Positions 35,165-44,265 of a stretch of 64,000 bases of DNA are shown piece after piece; positions within the stretch are counted from its first letter, which is position 1; each line of letters opens with the position of its first letter. The DNA is taken from positions 372,001 to 436,000 of the forward strand of contig NZ_JAMTCK010000006.1 of assembly GCF_024171785.1 (NCBI RefSeq), in the 5' to 3' direction. The translations under genes and the position numbers were made by a program. Under the pieces are notes generated by a model. That model did no database searches and was not told where the DNA came from. It saw only the letters and a list, made by a program, of their open reading frames with translations. The DNA is from Goodfellowiella coeruleoviolacea (GTDB lineage Bacteria; Actinomycetota; Actinomycetes; Mycobacteriales; Pseudonocardiaceae).

Positions 35165-35818
35165 ATGACCAACATCGATCTCAGCCCCGACGCCGTTGCG
35201 CGCTTGAGCCCCGACGAGTTGATCACCACGTTGCGCCGGCTCGACCCGGCCTCGGACGCGGCCAGGCAACTCGACATCGACGTGGTGGCCAGGGCCATCG
35301 ACCCCAAGAAGCTGAGCCGCGAGCAGTTCGTCGACCTGCTGGCCGTGCTCGGCGACCTGGCCGACGCCGGGGCCGCGGTGAACCTGAGCCAGCTGGACCC
35401 GCAGAACTTCGCCCGGCTGATCGCCCGCGCCGGCAAGGACCAGATCGAGGCCGTGACCAGTCAGCCGGTGCTGCGGGAACGCATCCTCGACGAGGTGTTC
35501 CGCCGGATGGAGGTGCACTTCCGGGCCGACCGCGCCGGGTCCACCAAGGCGGTGGTGCACTGGCGGATCAGCGGTGCGGCCACCGACGACGGCTACGACC
35601 GCTACGAGACCGTCATCGAGAACGAGACGTGCGCGGTCAGCAAGAACGGTTCCCGCGAACCCCGCGCCACCGTCACCCTGACCCCGGTCGACTTCCTCAA
35701 GCTGGTCACCGGCAACGCGTCCGCGCCCGTGCTGTTCATGACCGGCAAGCTCAAGGTCGCCGGCGACCTGGCCTTCGCCGCCGGGCTGACCAACCTGTTC
35801 ACCATCCCCAAGGCCTAG
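35165..35818 (+). CDS. SCP2 sterol-carrier-like lipid-binding protein
   Basis: A 217-residue soluble protein. The first 110 residues are helical (MTNIDLSPDAVARLSPDEL...), and the C-terminal 100 form an SCP2 fold ending TPVDFLKLVTGNASAPVLFMTGKLKVAGDLAFAAGL across residues 172-207, the typical hydrophobic lipid tunnel. It may carry acyl-CoA or sterol intermediates for the neighbouring enzymes. GGAGGT precedes ATG 35165 and the tandem operator lies just upstream. Confidence 0.88.
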   Translation: MTNIDLSPDAVARLSPDELITTLRRLDPASDAARQLDIDVVARAIDPKKLSREQFVDLLAVLGDLADAGAAVNLSQLDPQNFARLIARAGKDQIEAVTSQPVLRERILDEVFRRMEVHFRADRAGSTKAVVHWRISGAATDDGYDRYETVIENETCAVSKNGSREPRATVTLTPVDFLKLVTGNASAPVLFMTGKLKVAGDLAFAAGLTNLFTIPKA

Positions 35819-35825
35819 CCCACAG

Positions 35826-35888
35826 GCCCAGTCCCCCCAATGCCCAGTCCCCCGAGGCACAGTCCCACCGAGGCACAGTCCCCCCACG
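35826..35888 (+). repeat. Four 15-16 bp tandem repeats
   Basis: Units GCCCAGTCCCCCCAAT, GCCCAGTCCCCCGAG, GCACAGTCCCACCGAG and GCACAGTCCCCCCACG fill the gap between the SCP2 and acyl-CoA dehydrogenase genes. Confidence 0.85.
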
Positions 35889-35961
35889 GCGCGGTCGCCG
35901 AGGCGCGGCCGCCCGAGCCACGCCGAGCGGGCTGCCGCCAACCAAGGAGCGAGAGAACACC

Positions 35962-37176
35962 ATGGCCGGCTTCTCCCTGGAACTGAACGAGGACCAGACA
36001 GACCTGCGCGACTGGGTGCACGGGTTCGCCGAGGACGTCATCCGCCCCGCCGCCGCCGAGTGGGACGAGCGCGAGGAAACCCCCTGGCCGGTCATCAAGG
36101 AGGCGGCCAAGCTCGGGGTCTACGGCTTCGAGTCGCTGGCCACCTGGTTCTCCGACCCCACCGGCCTGTCCCTGCCGATCGCCACCGAGGAGCTGTTCTG
36201 GGGCGACGCCGGCATCGGCCTCGCCCTGATGGGCACCGGACTGGCCGTGGCCGGCATCTTCGCCGCCGGTGAACCCGAGCAGCTGGTCGAGTGGGTGCCG
36301 GCCTGCTTCGGCGACGAGGACGACCCCAAGCTGGCCGCGTTCTGCGCGTCCGAGCCGCAGGCCGGCTCGGACGTGGCCGGCTACCGCACCAGGGCCCGCT
36401 ACGACGAGGCCACCGACGAGTGGGTGATCAACGGCCAGAAGGCGTGGGCCACCAACGGCGGCATCGCCAACGTGCACGTGGTGACCGCCGTGGTCGACCC
36501 GGAACTGGGCGCGCGCGGCCAGGCCGGGTTCATCGTCCCGCCGGGAACCCCGGGCGTGCACAGCACCCGCAAGATCCGCAAGCACGGCCTGCGCGCCTCG
36601 CACACCGCCGACGTGTTCTTCGACGACGTGCGCGTGCCCGGCCGCTGCGTGCTGGGCGGGCGGGAACGCCTGGCGGCGCGGCTGGCCAGGGCCAGGGAGG
36701 GCCAGCGCGCCGGCGGCCAGGCCGCCATGGCCACCTTCGAGACCACCCGGCCCACCGTGGGCGCCATGGCCGTGGGCGTGGCCCGCGCCGCCTACGAGTA
36801 CGCGCTGGACTACGCCAAGCAGCGCGAGGCGTTCGGCCGGCCCATCGTCGAACACCAGTCGATCGCCTTCGACCTGGCCAACATGCGGATGGAGATCGAC
36901 GCGGCCCGTCTGCTGGTGTGGCGGGCGGCCTGGATGGGCCGCAGCGACGTCCCGTTCACCGCGGGCGAGGGCTCCATGTCCAAGCTCAAGGCCGGCGAGG
37001 TCGCGGTCTGGGCGACCGAACGCGCCATCCACATCCTCGGCGGCGCCGGCTACACCCGCGAACACCCGGTGGAGCGGATGCACCGCGACGCCAAGATCTT
37101 CACCATCTTCGAGGGCACCAGCGAGATCCAGCGCCTGGTGATCTCCCGGGCGATCTCCGGCAGGCACATCCGCTAG
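35962..37176 (+). CDS. Acyl-CoA dehydrogenase
   Basis: A 404-residue flavoenzyme. Conserved parts are FCASEPQAGSDVAGY (FAD/substrate loop), INGQKAWATNGGIAN, YAKQREAFGRPI near 280, and the C-terminal HRDAKIFTIFEGTSEIQRLV, whose FEGT Glu is the usual catalytic base. It introduces the alpha-beta double bond of acyl-CoAs, feeding the pathway of the FabG4/thiolase genes or steroid side-chain degradation. ATG 35962 follows AAGGAG somewhat far upstream. Confidence 0.93.
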   Translation: MAGFSLELNEDQTDLRDWVHGFAEDVIRPAAAEWDEREETPWPVIKEAAKLGVYGFESLATWFSDPTGLSLPIATEELFWGDAGIGLALMGTGLAVAGIFAAGEPEQLVEWVPACFGDEDDPKLAAFCASEPQAGSDVAGYRTRARYDEATDEWVINGQKAWATNGGIANVHVVTAVVDPELGARGQAGFIVPPGTPGVHSTRKIRKHGLRASHTADVFFDDVRVPGRCVLGGRERLAARLARAREGQRAGGQAAMATFETTRPTVGAMAVGVARAAYEYALDYAKQREAFGRPIVEHQSIAFDLANMRMEIDAARLLVWRAAWMGRSDVPFTAGEGSMSKLKAGEVAVWATERAIHILGGAGYTREHPVERMHRDAKIFTIFEGTSEIQRLVISRAISGRHIR

Positions 37177-37177
37177 G

Positions 37178-37219
37178 CGTGATCCGCCCGACGTGATCCG
37201 CCCGGCGTAATCCGCTCGG
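37178..37219 (+). repeat. Three 14-bp tandem repeats
   Basis: CGTGATCCGCCCGA, CGTGATCCGCCCGG and CGTAATCCGCTCGG directly follow the acyl-CoA dehydrogenase stop codon. Confidence 0.85.
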
Positions 37220-37308
37220 CCACGCCGCCGCCGCACCGGCACAATCGCGGCGGCGGCCCTGGCGCGCGCCCGACGACCGGGCGTGCGCACCCGAGGAGGA
37301 GTGTGGAC

Positions 37309-38298
37309 ATGGCACGACGGGTGCATCCCCCGTTCGATCCCGAGGTGGCCAAGGCGCTGCCGGCGGTCAACGCGGTGCTGCCGCCGTCGATCACCCCGGA
37401 CCTGATCGGACGGCTGCGCGAGGTCACCTCGGCCGGCCACAGCAGCGGCCTGGCCGAGCTGCGCGAGCACGTGCACGCCGAGGAGCTGACCGCTCCCGGG
37501 CCGGACGGCACCGAGGTGCCGCTGCTGGTGCTGCGCCCCAAGGACACCGGCCACCCCGGGGGAACCGACCCGGCCGGCCCGCTGCCCGGCCTGTACTTCA
37601 TCCACGGCGGCGGCATGGTCGCCGGCAGCAACTACACCGGCCTGGACTGGGTGCTGGCGTGGATGGCGGCGATCCCCCTGGTGGCGGTCAGCGTGGACTA
37701 CCGCCTCGCCCCGGAGCACCCGCACCCCGCGCCGGTCGAGGACTGCTACGCCGGGCTGGTCTGGGTCGGCGAGCACCTGGCCGAGCTGGGCATCGACCCC
37801 GACCGGTTGGTGGTCGCCGGGGGCAGCGCGGGCGGCGGGCTCGCCGCGGCCACCGCCCTGCTGGCCAGGGACCGGGTCGGCCCGCGCCTGCGCGGGCAAC
37901 TGCTGGTGTGCCCGATGCTCGACGACCGCGCCAGCACCCCGTCCAGCACCGAACTCGTCGGCGAGGGCGTGTGGGACAGCATCTCCAACGCCACCGGCTG
38001 GTCGGCCCTGCTCGGCGCCGCCGCGGGTGGTCCGGACGTCTCCCCGTACGCGGCGCCGGCCCGCGCCACCGACCTGTCCGGGCTGCCCCCGGCCTTTGTC
38101 GAGGCCGGTTCGGTGGAGACCTACCGCGACGAGGCCGTCGCCTACGCCTCCCGGCTGTGGCAGGCCGGCGGCCAGGCCGAGCTGCACATCTGGGCCGGCG
38201 GCTGCCACAACTTCGACGGCGTGGTGCCGCACACCCCGCTGGCCCGCGAGGCCCGCGCCAGCCGGATCAACTGGCTGCGCCGTGTCCTGGCCGCCTGA
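37309..38298 (+). CDS. Alpha/beta hydrolase, HSL-type esterase
   Basis: The 329-residue product has YFIHGGGMVAGS, VDYRLAPEHPHPAPVEDCY and nucleophile elbow AGGSAGGGLAAA, with AGGCHNFDG near the C-terminus holding the likely catalytic His. It belongs to the same family as the 19468 esterase but is only distantly similar. GAGGAGGA precedes ATG 37309; GTG 37303 is also in frame. It may act on an ester intermediate of the preceding lipid genes. Confidence 0.9.
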   Translation: MARRVHPPFDPEVAKALPAVNAVLPPSITPDLIGRLREVTSAGHSSGLAELREHVHAEELTAPGPDGTEVPLLVLRPKDTGHPGGTDPAGPLPGLYFIHGGGMVAGSNYTGLDWVLAWMAAIPLVAVSVDYRLAPEHPHPAPVEDCYAGLVWVGEHLAELGIDPDRLVVAGGSAGGGLAAATALLARDRVGPRLRGQLLVCPMLDDRASTPSSTELVGEGVWDSISNATGWSALLGAAAGGPDVSPYAAPARATDLSGLPPAFVEAGSVETYRDEAVAYASRLWQAGGQAELHIWAGGCHNFDGVVPHTPLAREARASRINWLRRVLAA

Positions 38299-38436
38299 CC
38301 GCCGAACACCCCGAGCCACCGGCAGTTGTGGCGCTCAACACACGGCATGCGATGATCTGGCGATTGCCCAGCACGGGTGGTGTGCGCCGGATTTCGGCGG
38401 TGTACACGAAAGCACCGGGCCGGCGATACGGATGAC

Positions 38437-38468
38437 GTGAACTGTGGTGTGCGCCCACCACAGCTCAC
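38437..38468. terminator. Hairpin between convergent genes
   Basis: GTGA-A-CTGTGGTG (38437-38449) pairs with CACCACAG-C-TCAC (38456-38468) apart from one A/C mismatch, around a 6-nt loop. Position between two converging genes suggests a bidirectional terminator although no U tract is present. Confidence 0.5.
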
Positions 38469-38502
38469 TCGCGGTGCCCGGTCCCCCTCCCCCTTGTGGG
38501 CC

Positions 38503-38553
38503 GGGCGCCGCGTCTCGTCGGGCGCCGCGTCTCGTCGGGCACCGCGTCTCGTC
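38503..38553 (+). repeat. Three 17-bp tandem repeats
   Basis: GGGCGCCGCGTCTCGTC twice exactly and GGGCACCGCGTCTCGTC once, without spacers. Confidence 0.9.
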
Positions 38554-38620
38554 CCGGGCACCGGGCACGTGGCTGACGCACTCGCACGTGCCCGGTCCTC
38601 CCCAGTTGTTCAGTAGGTGT

Positions 38621-40081
38621 TCAGTAGGTGATGGCCAGGGCCGGGTCGGCGAGCAGCGCGCCCACGTCGGCCAGGAACCGCGAGCCCTGCTGGCCGTCCA
38701 CCACGCGGTGGTCGAAGCTCAGCGCGAGCTGGCAGACCTTGCGCGGCACCACCTGGCCGTCCACCACCCACGGCATGTCGCGGATCGCGCCGAGGGCCAG
38801 GATCGCCGACTCACTGGGGCTGGCGATGATCGGCGTGCCGGTGTCCACGCCGAACACCCCGATGTTGGTGATGGTGATGGTGCCGTTCGCCATGTCCCCC
38901 GGGGTGGTGCGCCCGGCCCGCGCGGTGGTGGCCAGTTCCTCGATCGAGCGGGCCAGTTCGGCCAGGGACAGCTGGTCGGCGTCGCGGACCTTGGGCACGA
39001 TCAGGCCCCTCGGCGTGGCCGCGGCGATGCCCAGGTGCACGTAGTCCTTGTAGACGATCTCGCCAGCGGCCTCGTCCCAGGTGGCGTTCACGTCCGGGGT
39101 GCGGCGCACCGCGAGGCAGACCGCCCTGGCCGCGAAGGCCAGCGGGGTCAGCTTCACGTCGCGGAACTCCGGGTGGTTCTTCAGCCTGGCCCGCAGCTCC
39201 ATCATCGGGGTCACGTCCACCGTCAGGAACTCGGTGACGTGCGGCGCGGTGAACGCGCTGTCCGCGGTGGCCTGCGCCGTCGCCTTGCGCACGCCCTTGA
39301 TCGGCACCCGCCGTTCCCGGGTGGCGGCGTCGTAGCCGGGCGCGCCCTGGACCGCGCCCGAGGTCGGCTCGCCGGCCCGCTGCACGTCCTCCCGGGTGAT
39401 CACGCCGCCCGGCCCGGAGCCGGCCAGCGCGTGCAGGTCCACGCCCAGGTCCTTGGCCAGCTTGCGCACGGGCGGCTTGGCCAGCGGGACCAGGCCGGGC
39501 CCACCGGCCGGCGCGGCCGGGGCCGGCGCCGGTGCGGGGGTCGGGGCCGGTGGTGCGACCGGCGGCGGTGGTGGTGCCACCCGAGCCGGCGGGGCCACCG
39601 GCGCCGCGGTCGCGGTCGCGGCGGCCGGCACCGCTGCCGGCGCCGCCGCTGGCGCGGGTGCGTCCTTGCGGGGCCGCCGCCGGGTGGCGGACGACGACTT
39701 GGGCCCGTAGCCGACCAGGTTGGGCAGGACCTGCTCGGCGCCGGCCTGCTGGCCGGCCTCGGTGGTGGTGCCGTTGACCGCGAAACCGGCGGCCGTGCCG
39801 TTGGCGGCGGCACCGGCCGGGGCGGCGGCGCCGCCCGGGTCCACGTCGATGTTGATGATCGGCGTGCCGACCTCGACGGTCTGCCCGACCTCGGCGAGCA
39901 GTTCGGTGACCACGCCCGCGTACGGGCAGGGCAGCTCCACCGCGGCCTTGGCGGTCTCGATCTCCACGATGATCTGGTTCACCGTGACGGTGTCACCCGG
40001 GGCCACGTGCCAGGTGAGGATCTCCGCCTCGGTCAGCCCCTCACCGACGTCGGGCAGGGGGAAGTGCTTGATCTGCGGCAT
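38621..40081 (-). CDS. bkdC: Branched-chain 2-oxoacid dehydrogenase E2 (dihydrolipoyl acyltransferase)
   Basis: A 486-residue E2. Lipoyl domain at residues 1-78 with the lipoylated Lys45 in EIETAKAAVEL; a long Ala/Pro linker (APAAAPAAVPAAATATAA) leads to the E1/E3-binding domain (VRKLAKDLGVDLHALAGSG ... ITREDVQRA) and the catalytic domain ending with the active-site LSFDHRVVDGQQGSRFL. It transfers branched acyl groups to CoA, supplying branched primers for fatty acids and polyketides. E3 is not in the window. Last gene of the bkd operon, 11 bp after E1 beta. Confidence 0.94.
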   Translation of the reverse strand: MPQIKHFPLPDVGEGLTEAEILTWHVAPGDTVTVNQIIVEIETAKAAVELPCPYAGVVTELLAEVGQTVEVGTPIINIDVDPGGAAAPAGAAANGTAAGFAVNGTTTEAGQQAGAEQVLPNLVGYGPKSSSATRRRPRKDAPAPAAAPAAVPAAATATAAPVAPPARVAPPPPPVAPPAPTPAPAPAPAAPAGGPGLVPLAKPPVRKLAKDLGVDLHALAGSGPGGVITREDVQRAGEPTSGAVQGAPGYDAATRERRVPIKGVRKATAQATADSAFTAPHVTEFLTVDVTPMMELRARLKNHPEFRDVKLTPLAFAARAVCLAVRRTPDVNATWDEAAGEIVYKDYVHLGIAAATPRGLIVPKVRDADQLSLAELARSIEELATTARAGRTTPGDMANGTITITNIGVFGVDTGTPIIASPSESAILALGAIRDMPWVVDGQVVPRKVCQLALSFDHRVVDGQQGSRFLADVGALLADPALAITY

Positions 40082-40092
40082 GTGAAGCCCCC

Positions 40093-41115
40093 TCACCAGG
40101 CCAGCGAACGGTCAACGGCGTGCAGCACCCGGTCCAGGTCCGGGAGGAAGTCGTCTTCCAGCTTGCTCGGTGGGTAGGGCGTGTCGAAGCCGGTGACCCG
40201 CAGGACCGGGGCCTCCAGCGAGTAGAAGCACTCCTGTTGCACGCGGGTGGCGATCTCCGCGGTCAGCGACGACTCGCGCGGCGCCTCGCTCACCGCGATC
40301 AGCCGCCCGGTCTTGCGCACCGACGCGAACACCGGGTCGAGGTCCAGCGGCGACAGCGTGCGCAGGTCGATGACCTCCAGGTCGATGCCGTCCTCGGCGG
40401 CGGCGGTGGCCGCGTCCAGGCAGGTGCGCACCATCGGGCCGTAGCAGACGAGGGTGGCCGACGAGCCCTGGCGCAGCACCCGCGAGCTGAACAGCGGCTG
40501 CGGCGGGACGCTGAGGTCGACCTCCTGGGCGCGCTCGTGGTAGCGCCGCTTGGGCTCGAAGAAGATCACCGGGTCGTCGCACTCGATGGCCTGCTGGATC
40601 ATCCAGTACGCGTCCAGCGGGTTGGAGCAGGACACCACGCGCAGCCCGGCGGTGTGGGCGAAGTACGACTCGGGTGACTCGGAGTGGTGCTCGACCGCGC
40701 CGATGCCGCCGCCGAACGGGATCCGGATCACCACCGGCATCTTCACCCTGCCCTGGCTGCGGAAGTGCAGCTTGGCGAGCTGGCTGACGATCTGGTCGAA
40801 CGCGGGGAACACGAACCCGTCGAACTGGATCTCGCACACCGGCCGGAAGCCGCGGATGGCCAGGCCGACGGCGGTGCCGACGATGCCGGACTCGGCCAGC
40901 GGGGTGTCCAGCACGCGCTGTTCGCCGAAGTCCTTCTGCAGGCCGTCGGTGATCCGGTAGACGCCGCCGAGCTTGCCGACGTCCTCACCCATCACCAGCA
41001 CCTTGGGGTCGGCCTCCATGGCCGCGCGCAACCCCATGTTCAGGCCCTTGGCCATGGTCAGTTTCTGCGTCGCGGACGCTGTCTTCACCGTGCGGTCCAT
41101 CGCAGGAGCCACCAT
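40093..41115 (-). CDS. bkdB: Branched-chain 2-oxoacid dehydrogenase E1 beta
   Basis: A 340-residue transketolase-like subunit: MGEDVGKLGGVYRITDGLQ, DTPLAESGIVGTAVGLA, EIQFDGFVFPAFDQI and VEHHSESPESYFAHTAGL are typical of E1 beta. It pairs with E1 alpha to decarboxylate the oxoacids of Val, Leu and Ile. ATG 41115 overlaps the E1 alpha stop by one base (TGATG); ATG 41100 is an alternative. Confidence 0.95.
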   Translation of the reverse strand: MVAPAMDRTVKTASATQKLTMAKGLNMGLRAAMEADPKVLVMGEDVGKLGGVYRITDGLQKDFGEQRVLDTPLAESGIVGTAVGLAIRGFRPVCEIQFDGFVFPAFDQIVSQLAKLHFRSQGRVKMPVVIRIPFGGGIGAVEHHSESPESYFAHTAGLRVVSCSNPLDAYWMIQQAIECDDPVIFFEPKRRYHERAQEVDLSVPPQPLFSSRVLRQGSSATLVCYGPMVRTCLDAATAAAEDGIDLEVIDLRTLSPLDLDPVFASVRKTGRLIAVSEAPRESSLTAEIATRVQQECFYSLEAPVLRVTGFDTPYPPSKLEDDFLPDLDRVLHAVDRSLAW

Positions 41116-42332
41116 CAGTGCTCACCACCCTGTGCACCAGTCGAGGCGTCGGCGAAACCGTGCAGGTAGTCCAGGAACTCGTCGCGCTGCGCGGCGAGCA
41201 CCGGGTGCTCGTCCGCGTAGACCTCGGAGAAGATCCGGCCGGGCGGCGGGTCGGGCATGTTCACGCAGAACTCCCGGAACCCGGCGGCGAGTTCGTCGGA
41301 CTCGGCCTGCACCTCGTCGAAGAACGCCTGGTCGGCCCACTGCTGCTTGACCAGGTGCACCCGGACCCGCTCGATCGGGTCCTTGAGCTTCCACGCCTCC
41401 AGCTCGTCGGCGAGCCGGTAGCGGGTGGGGTCGTCGGAGGTGGTGTGCGCGTCCATCCGGTAGGTGAACGCCTCGATGAGCACGGGGCCGTTGCCGGTGC
41501 GGCACTGGTCCAGCGCCCACCTGCTGACCGCGAGGGTGGCCAGCACGTCGTTGCCGTCCACCCGGATGCCGGGGAAGCCGTAGCCGCGGGCGCGCTGGTA
41601 GAGGGGGAGGCGGCTCTGCCGTTCGGTGGGCTCGGAGATGGCCCACTGGTTGTTCTGGCAGAAGAACACCACGGGCGCGTCGTACACGGCGGCCCACACG
41701 CAGCCCTCGTGCACGTCGCCCTGGCTGGTGGCGCCGTCGCCGAAGAACACCATGGTGGCTTCGCCGTCCTGGTCGCCGACCTTGCCCTCGAAGCGCTGGC
41801 CCATGGCGTAGCCGGTGGCGTTGAGCACCTGGTTGCCGATGACGATGACGTAGAGCTGGAACCGGTGCTCGTAGGGGTCCCAGGTGCCGTGGTCGGTGCC
41901 GCGGAAGATGCCGAGCAGGTCGGTCGGCTTGACCCCGCGGCACCAGGCCACGCCGTGTTCCCGGTAGCTGGGGAAGGCCATGTCGCGGTCGGTCAGCGCG
42001 CGGCCCGCGCCGATCTGCGCGGCTTCCTGGCCGAGCAGCGGCACCCAGATGCCGAGCTGCCCCTGCCGCTGGAGGGCGTTGCCTTCGCGGTCAAACCGCC
42101 TGACCAGAACCATGTCGCGGTACAGCCCGCGCAGTTGTTCGGCCGTGATGTCGATGTCGAAGTCCGGGTGGTGCACCCGCTCCCCTTCCGGGGTCAGCAG
42201 TTGCACCAGCTCGGCACCGCCTTCGCTTGTTGCTCGCAAGCCCGCGATCACCTGTTCCGCTGTTGGTGTGCCAGCGGTAGCGGCAGGCGCACCATCCGGG
42301 TGCGGTCGCGTCCACTGCTCGGGGGACGACAT
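41115..42332 (-). CDS. bkdA: Branched-chain 2-oxoacid dehydrogenase E1 alpha
   Basis: A 405-residue TPP enzyme subunit. The TPP/Mg motif GDGATSQGDVHEG ... NNQWA is intact, as is the phosphorylation-loop-like YRMDAHTTSDDPTRYR. The N-terminal 50 residues are variable. ATG 42332 follows GAGGAGAAGG. First gene of bkdABC; the 445-bp upstream region must hold its promoter, but no Lrp or BkdR gene is adjacent. Confidence 0.95.
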   Translation of the reverse strand: MSSPEQWTRPHPDGAPAATAGTPTAEQVIAGLRATSEGGAELVQLLTPEGERVHHPDFDIDITAEQLRGLYRDMVLVRRFDREGNALQRQGQLGIWVPLLGQEAAQIGAGRALTDRDMAFPSYREHGVAWCRGVKPTDLLGIFRGTDHGTWDPYEHRFQLYVIVIGNQVLNATGYAMGQRFEGKVGDQDGEATMVFFGDGATSQGDVHEGCVWAAVYDAPVVFFCQNNQWAISEPTERQSRLPLYQRARGYGFPGIRVDGNDVLATLAVSRWALDQCRTGNGPVLIEAFTYRMDAHTTSDDPTRYRLADELEAWKLKDPIERVRVHLVKQQWADQAFFDEVQAESDELAAGFREFCVNMPDPPPGRIFSEVYADEHPVLAAQRDEFLDYLHGFADASTGAQGGEH

Positions 42333-42777
42333 AGCGCCTTCTCCTCTGTCAAGGCCGTTCCAGCCGCTTGTGACGGTCCGGAAACGGCGACGCCGCCGGC
42401 TACCGCCGCCCAGGTAGGAGCGAGCAGCAACCGTCAGCGCTGACGGTTCTCGCCACCATCCTGGCATGGTCCCGGTCACCTTAGTCAGGTCCAGCCTTGG
42501 TTTTCATCCCCTGAACATGCCCCTGAGCTGGGAAAACAATAGGAAGAGCGACCGTAGGGAGTCCGATCTTCGGGACCGCTAGCACTCACTCGGGCGGGCC
42601 GTTTTCGCATTCGCACACGCTCCGCGGACCCGTTCCGGCACCCCGGAACGGTGGGATGGCGACCGGATCGGCTGTGGTCAAACACACACGGTCAACGGCG
42701 GTGACAGCCGGTCATGGCGTCCGGGACGTGGGACGGCAGCGGCGGTTGGCGCCCTCGGGGGAACCTAGGATCGGGCC
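42333..42777. other. Intergenic stretch of 445 bp (divergent promoters)
   Basis: Promoter region of bkdABC and of the dipeptidase. A perfect 9-bp inverted repeat CCGTTCCGG/CCGGAACGG with a 4-nt centre is at 42630-42651. No gene supported. Confidence 0.5.
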
Positions 42778-44217
42778 ATGGACCGACCTGTGCTGCGTGA
42801 GACCGTCCGCCGTCTGTGGGATCACGACATCCTGCCGAGCCTGTCCGACCTGGTGGCCGTGCCCGCGGTGTCCCCGGTCTTCGACCCGCAGTGGGAGCGG
42901 ACCGGCTTCCTGGACGCCGCCGTCGAGCACATGCGCGCCTGGCTGACAGGCCGCGATCTGCCCAACGCCAGCGTCGAGGTCGTGCGGCTGCCCGGTCGCA
43001 GCCCGGTCCTGGTGGTCGACGTGCCGGCCAGCGCGGGCGCCGAGGACGCCGGCACCGTGCTGCTCTACGGCCACCTGGACAAGCAGCCCCCGGTCGGCGG
43101 CTGGTCCGAGGGCCTGGGGCCGTGGAGCCCGGTGCTGTGCGAGGAGGACGGCGTCCGCAAGCTCTACGGCCGGGGCGCGGCCGACGACGGCTACGCCGGG
43201 TTCGCGGCGAGCGCGGCCATCGAGGCGGTGCGCGCGGCCGGTGGCCGGCACGCCCGGTGCGTGCTGCTGCTGGAGACCGGTGAGGAGTCCGGCAGCCCCG
43301 ACCTGCCCGCCTACCTGGAGCACCTGCGCGCGACGCTGGGCGAGGTGTCCCTGGTCGTCTGCCTGGACGCCGGCGGCAACGACTACCAGCGGATGTGGCT
43401 GACCACGTCGCTGCGCGGCCTGGTGCAGGTGCGGCTGACCGTGCGGGTGCTGGAGGTCGGCCAGCACTCCGGCATCGCCAGCGGCCTGGTGCCCAGCTCG
43501 TTCCGGATCGTCCGGCAGCTGCTGGACCGGCTGGAGGACGCGGGCACCGGCGAGGTCCGGCTGGCCGAGATGCACACGGACGTGCCCGCCGACCGGCTCG
43601 CCGAGATCCGCGACGCCGTGGCCACCGCGCCCGGTTCGATGACCAACTGGCCGGTGGTGCCCGGGGTGTCCCTGGTCGCCACCGACGAGGTCGAGCTGGC
43701 CCTGAACAACGCCTGGCGGCCCACCCTGTCGGTGATCGGCGCGGACGGCCTGCCCAGCCCGGAGAACGCCGGCAACGTGCTGCGCCCGTTCACCACGCTG
43801 TGCCTGAGCTTCCGGCTGCCGCCCACGGTGGACGCGGACCGGGCGCTGGAGGCGGTGCGCACCGCGCTCACCACGGACGTGCCCTACGGCGCGCAGGTGG
43901 AGATCAGCCACACCGAGACCGGCGCCGGCTGGAACGCCCCGACGCTGGCGCCCTGGCTGCGCGCCGCCCTGGACCAGGCCGGCGACGAGGTGTTCGGCGC
44001 GCCGTGGCGGGCCAGCGGGCTGGGCGGGTCCATCCCGTTCATGGGCCTGCTGCACGAGGCCTACCCGAAGGCCCAGTTCGTGGTGACCGGCGTGCTCGGC
44101 CCGGACAGCAACGCGCACGTGCCGGACGAGTGGCTGCACGTCGACTACGCGGTCCAGGTCACCGAGGCGGTGGCCCGCATCCTCGACGCCCACGCCGGGG
44201 CCGGCGCCACGGCCTGA
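42778..44217 (+). CDS. M20-family metallodipeptidase
   Basis: A 479-residue zinc peptidase of the CNDP/DapE-like M20 family. Metal and catalytic residues are visible in LYGHLDKQP, GRGAADDGY, ETGEESGS, CLDAGGNDY and the C-terminal DSNAHVPDEWL. A dimerisation lid domain is inserted at about 215-330. It is cytosolic and probably cleaves dipeptides. ATG 42778 has no close Shine-Dalgarno; TAGGAT lies 6 nt upstream, suggesting a leaderless mRNA. Confidence 0.9.
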   Translation: MDRPVLRETVRRLWDHDILPSLSDLVAVPAVSPVFDPQWERTGFLDAAVEHMRAWLTGRDLPNASVEVVRLPGRSPVLVVDVPASAGAEDAGTVLLYGHLDKQPPVGGWSEGLGPWSPVLCEEDGVRKLYGRGAADDGYAGFAASAAIEAVRAAGGRHARCVLLLETGEESGSPDLPAYLEHLRATLGEVSLVVCLDAGGNDYQRMWLTTSLRGLVQVRLTVRVLEVGQHSGIASGLVPSSFRIVRQLLDRLEDAGTGEVRLAEMHTDVPADRLAEIRDAVATAPGSMTNWPVVPGVSLVATDEVELALNNAWRPTLSVIGADGLPSPENAGNVLRPFTTLCLSFRLPPTVDADRALEAVRTALTTDVPYGAQVEISHTETGAGWNAPTLAPWLRAALDQAGDEVFGAPWRASGLGGSIPFMGLLHEAYPKAQFVVTGVLGPDSNAHVPDEWLHVDYAVQVTEAVARILDAHAGAGATA

Positions 44218-44265
44218 CCGGCCACCCCCGCCCGGCCGGCGCTCACCCGGCTGGCCGGGCGGGAC

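Larger units (their letters stand above)
38299..38620. other. Intergenic stretch of 322 bp between convergent genes
   Basis: Contains the hairpin at 38437-38468 and the 17-bp tandem repeats at 38503-38553; no gene supported. Confidence 0.6.
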
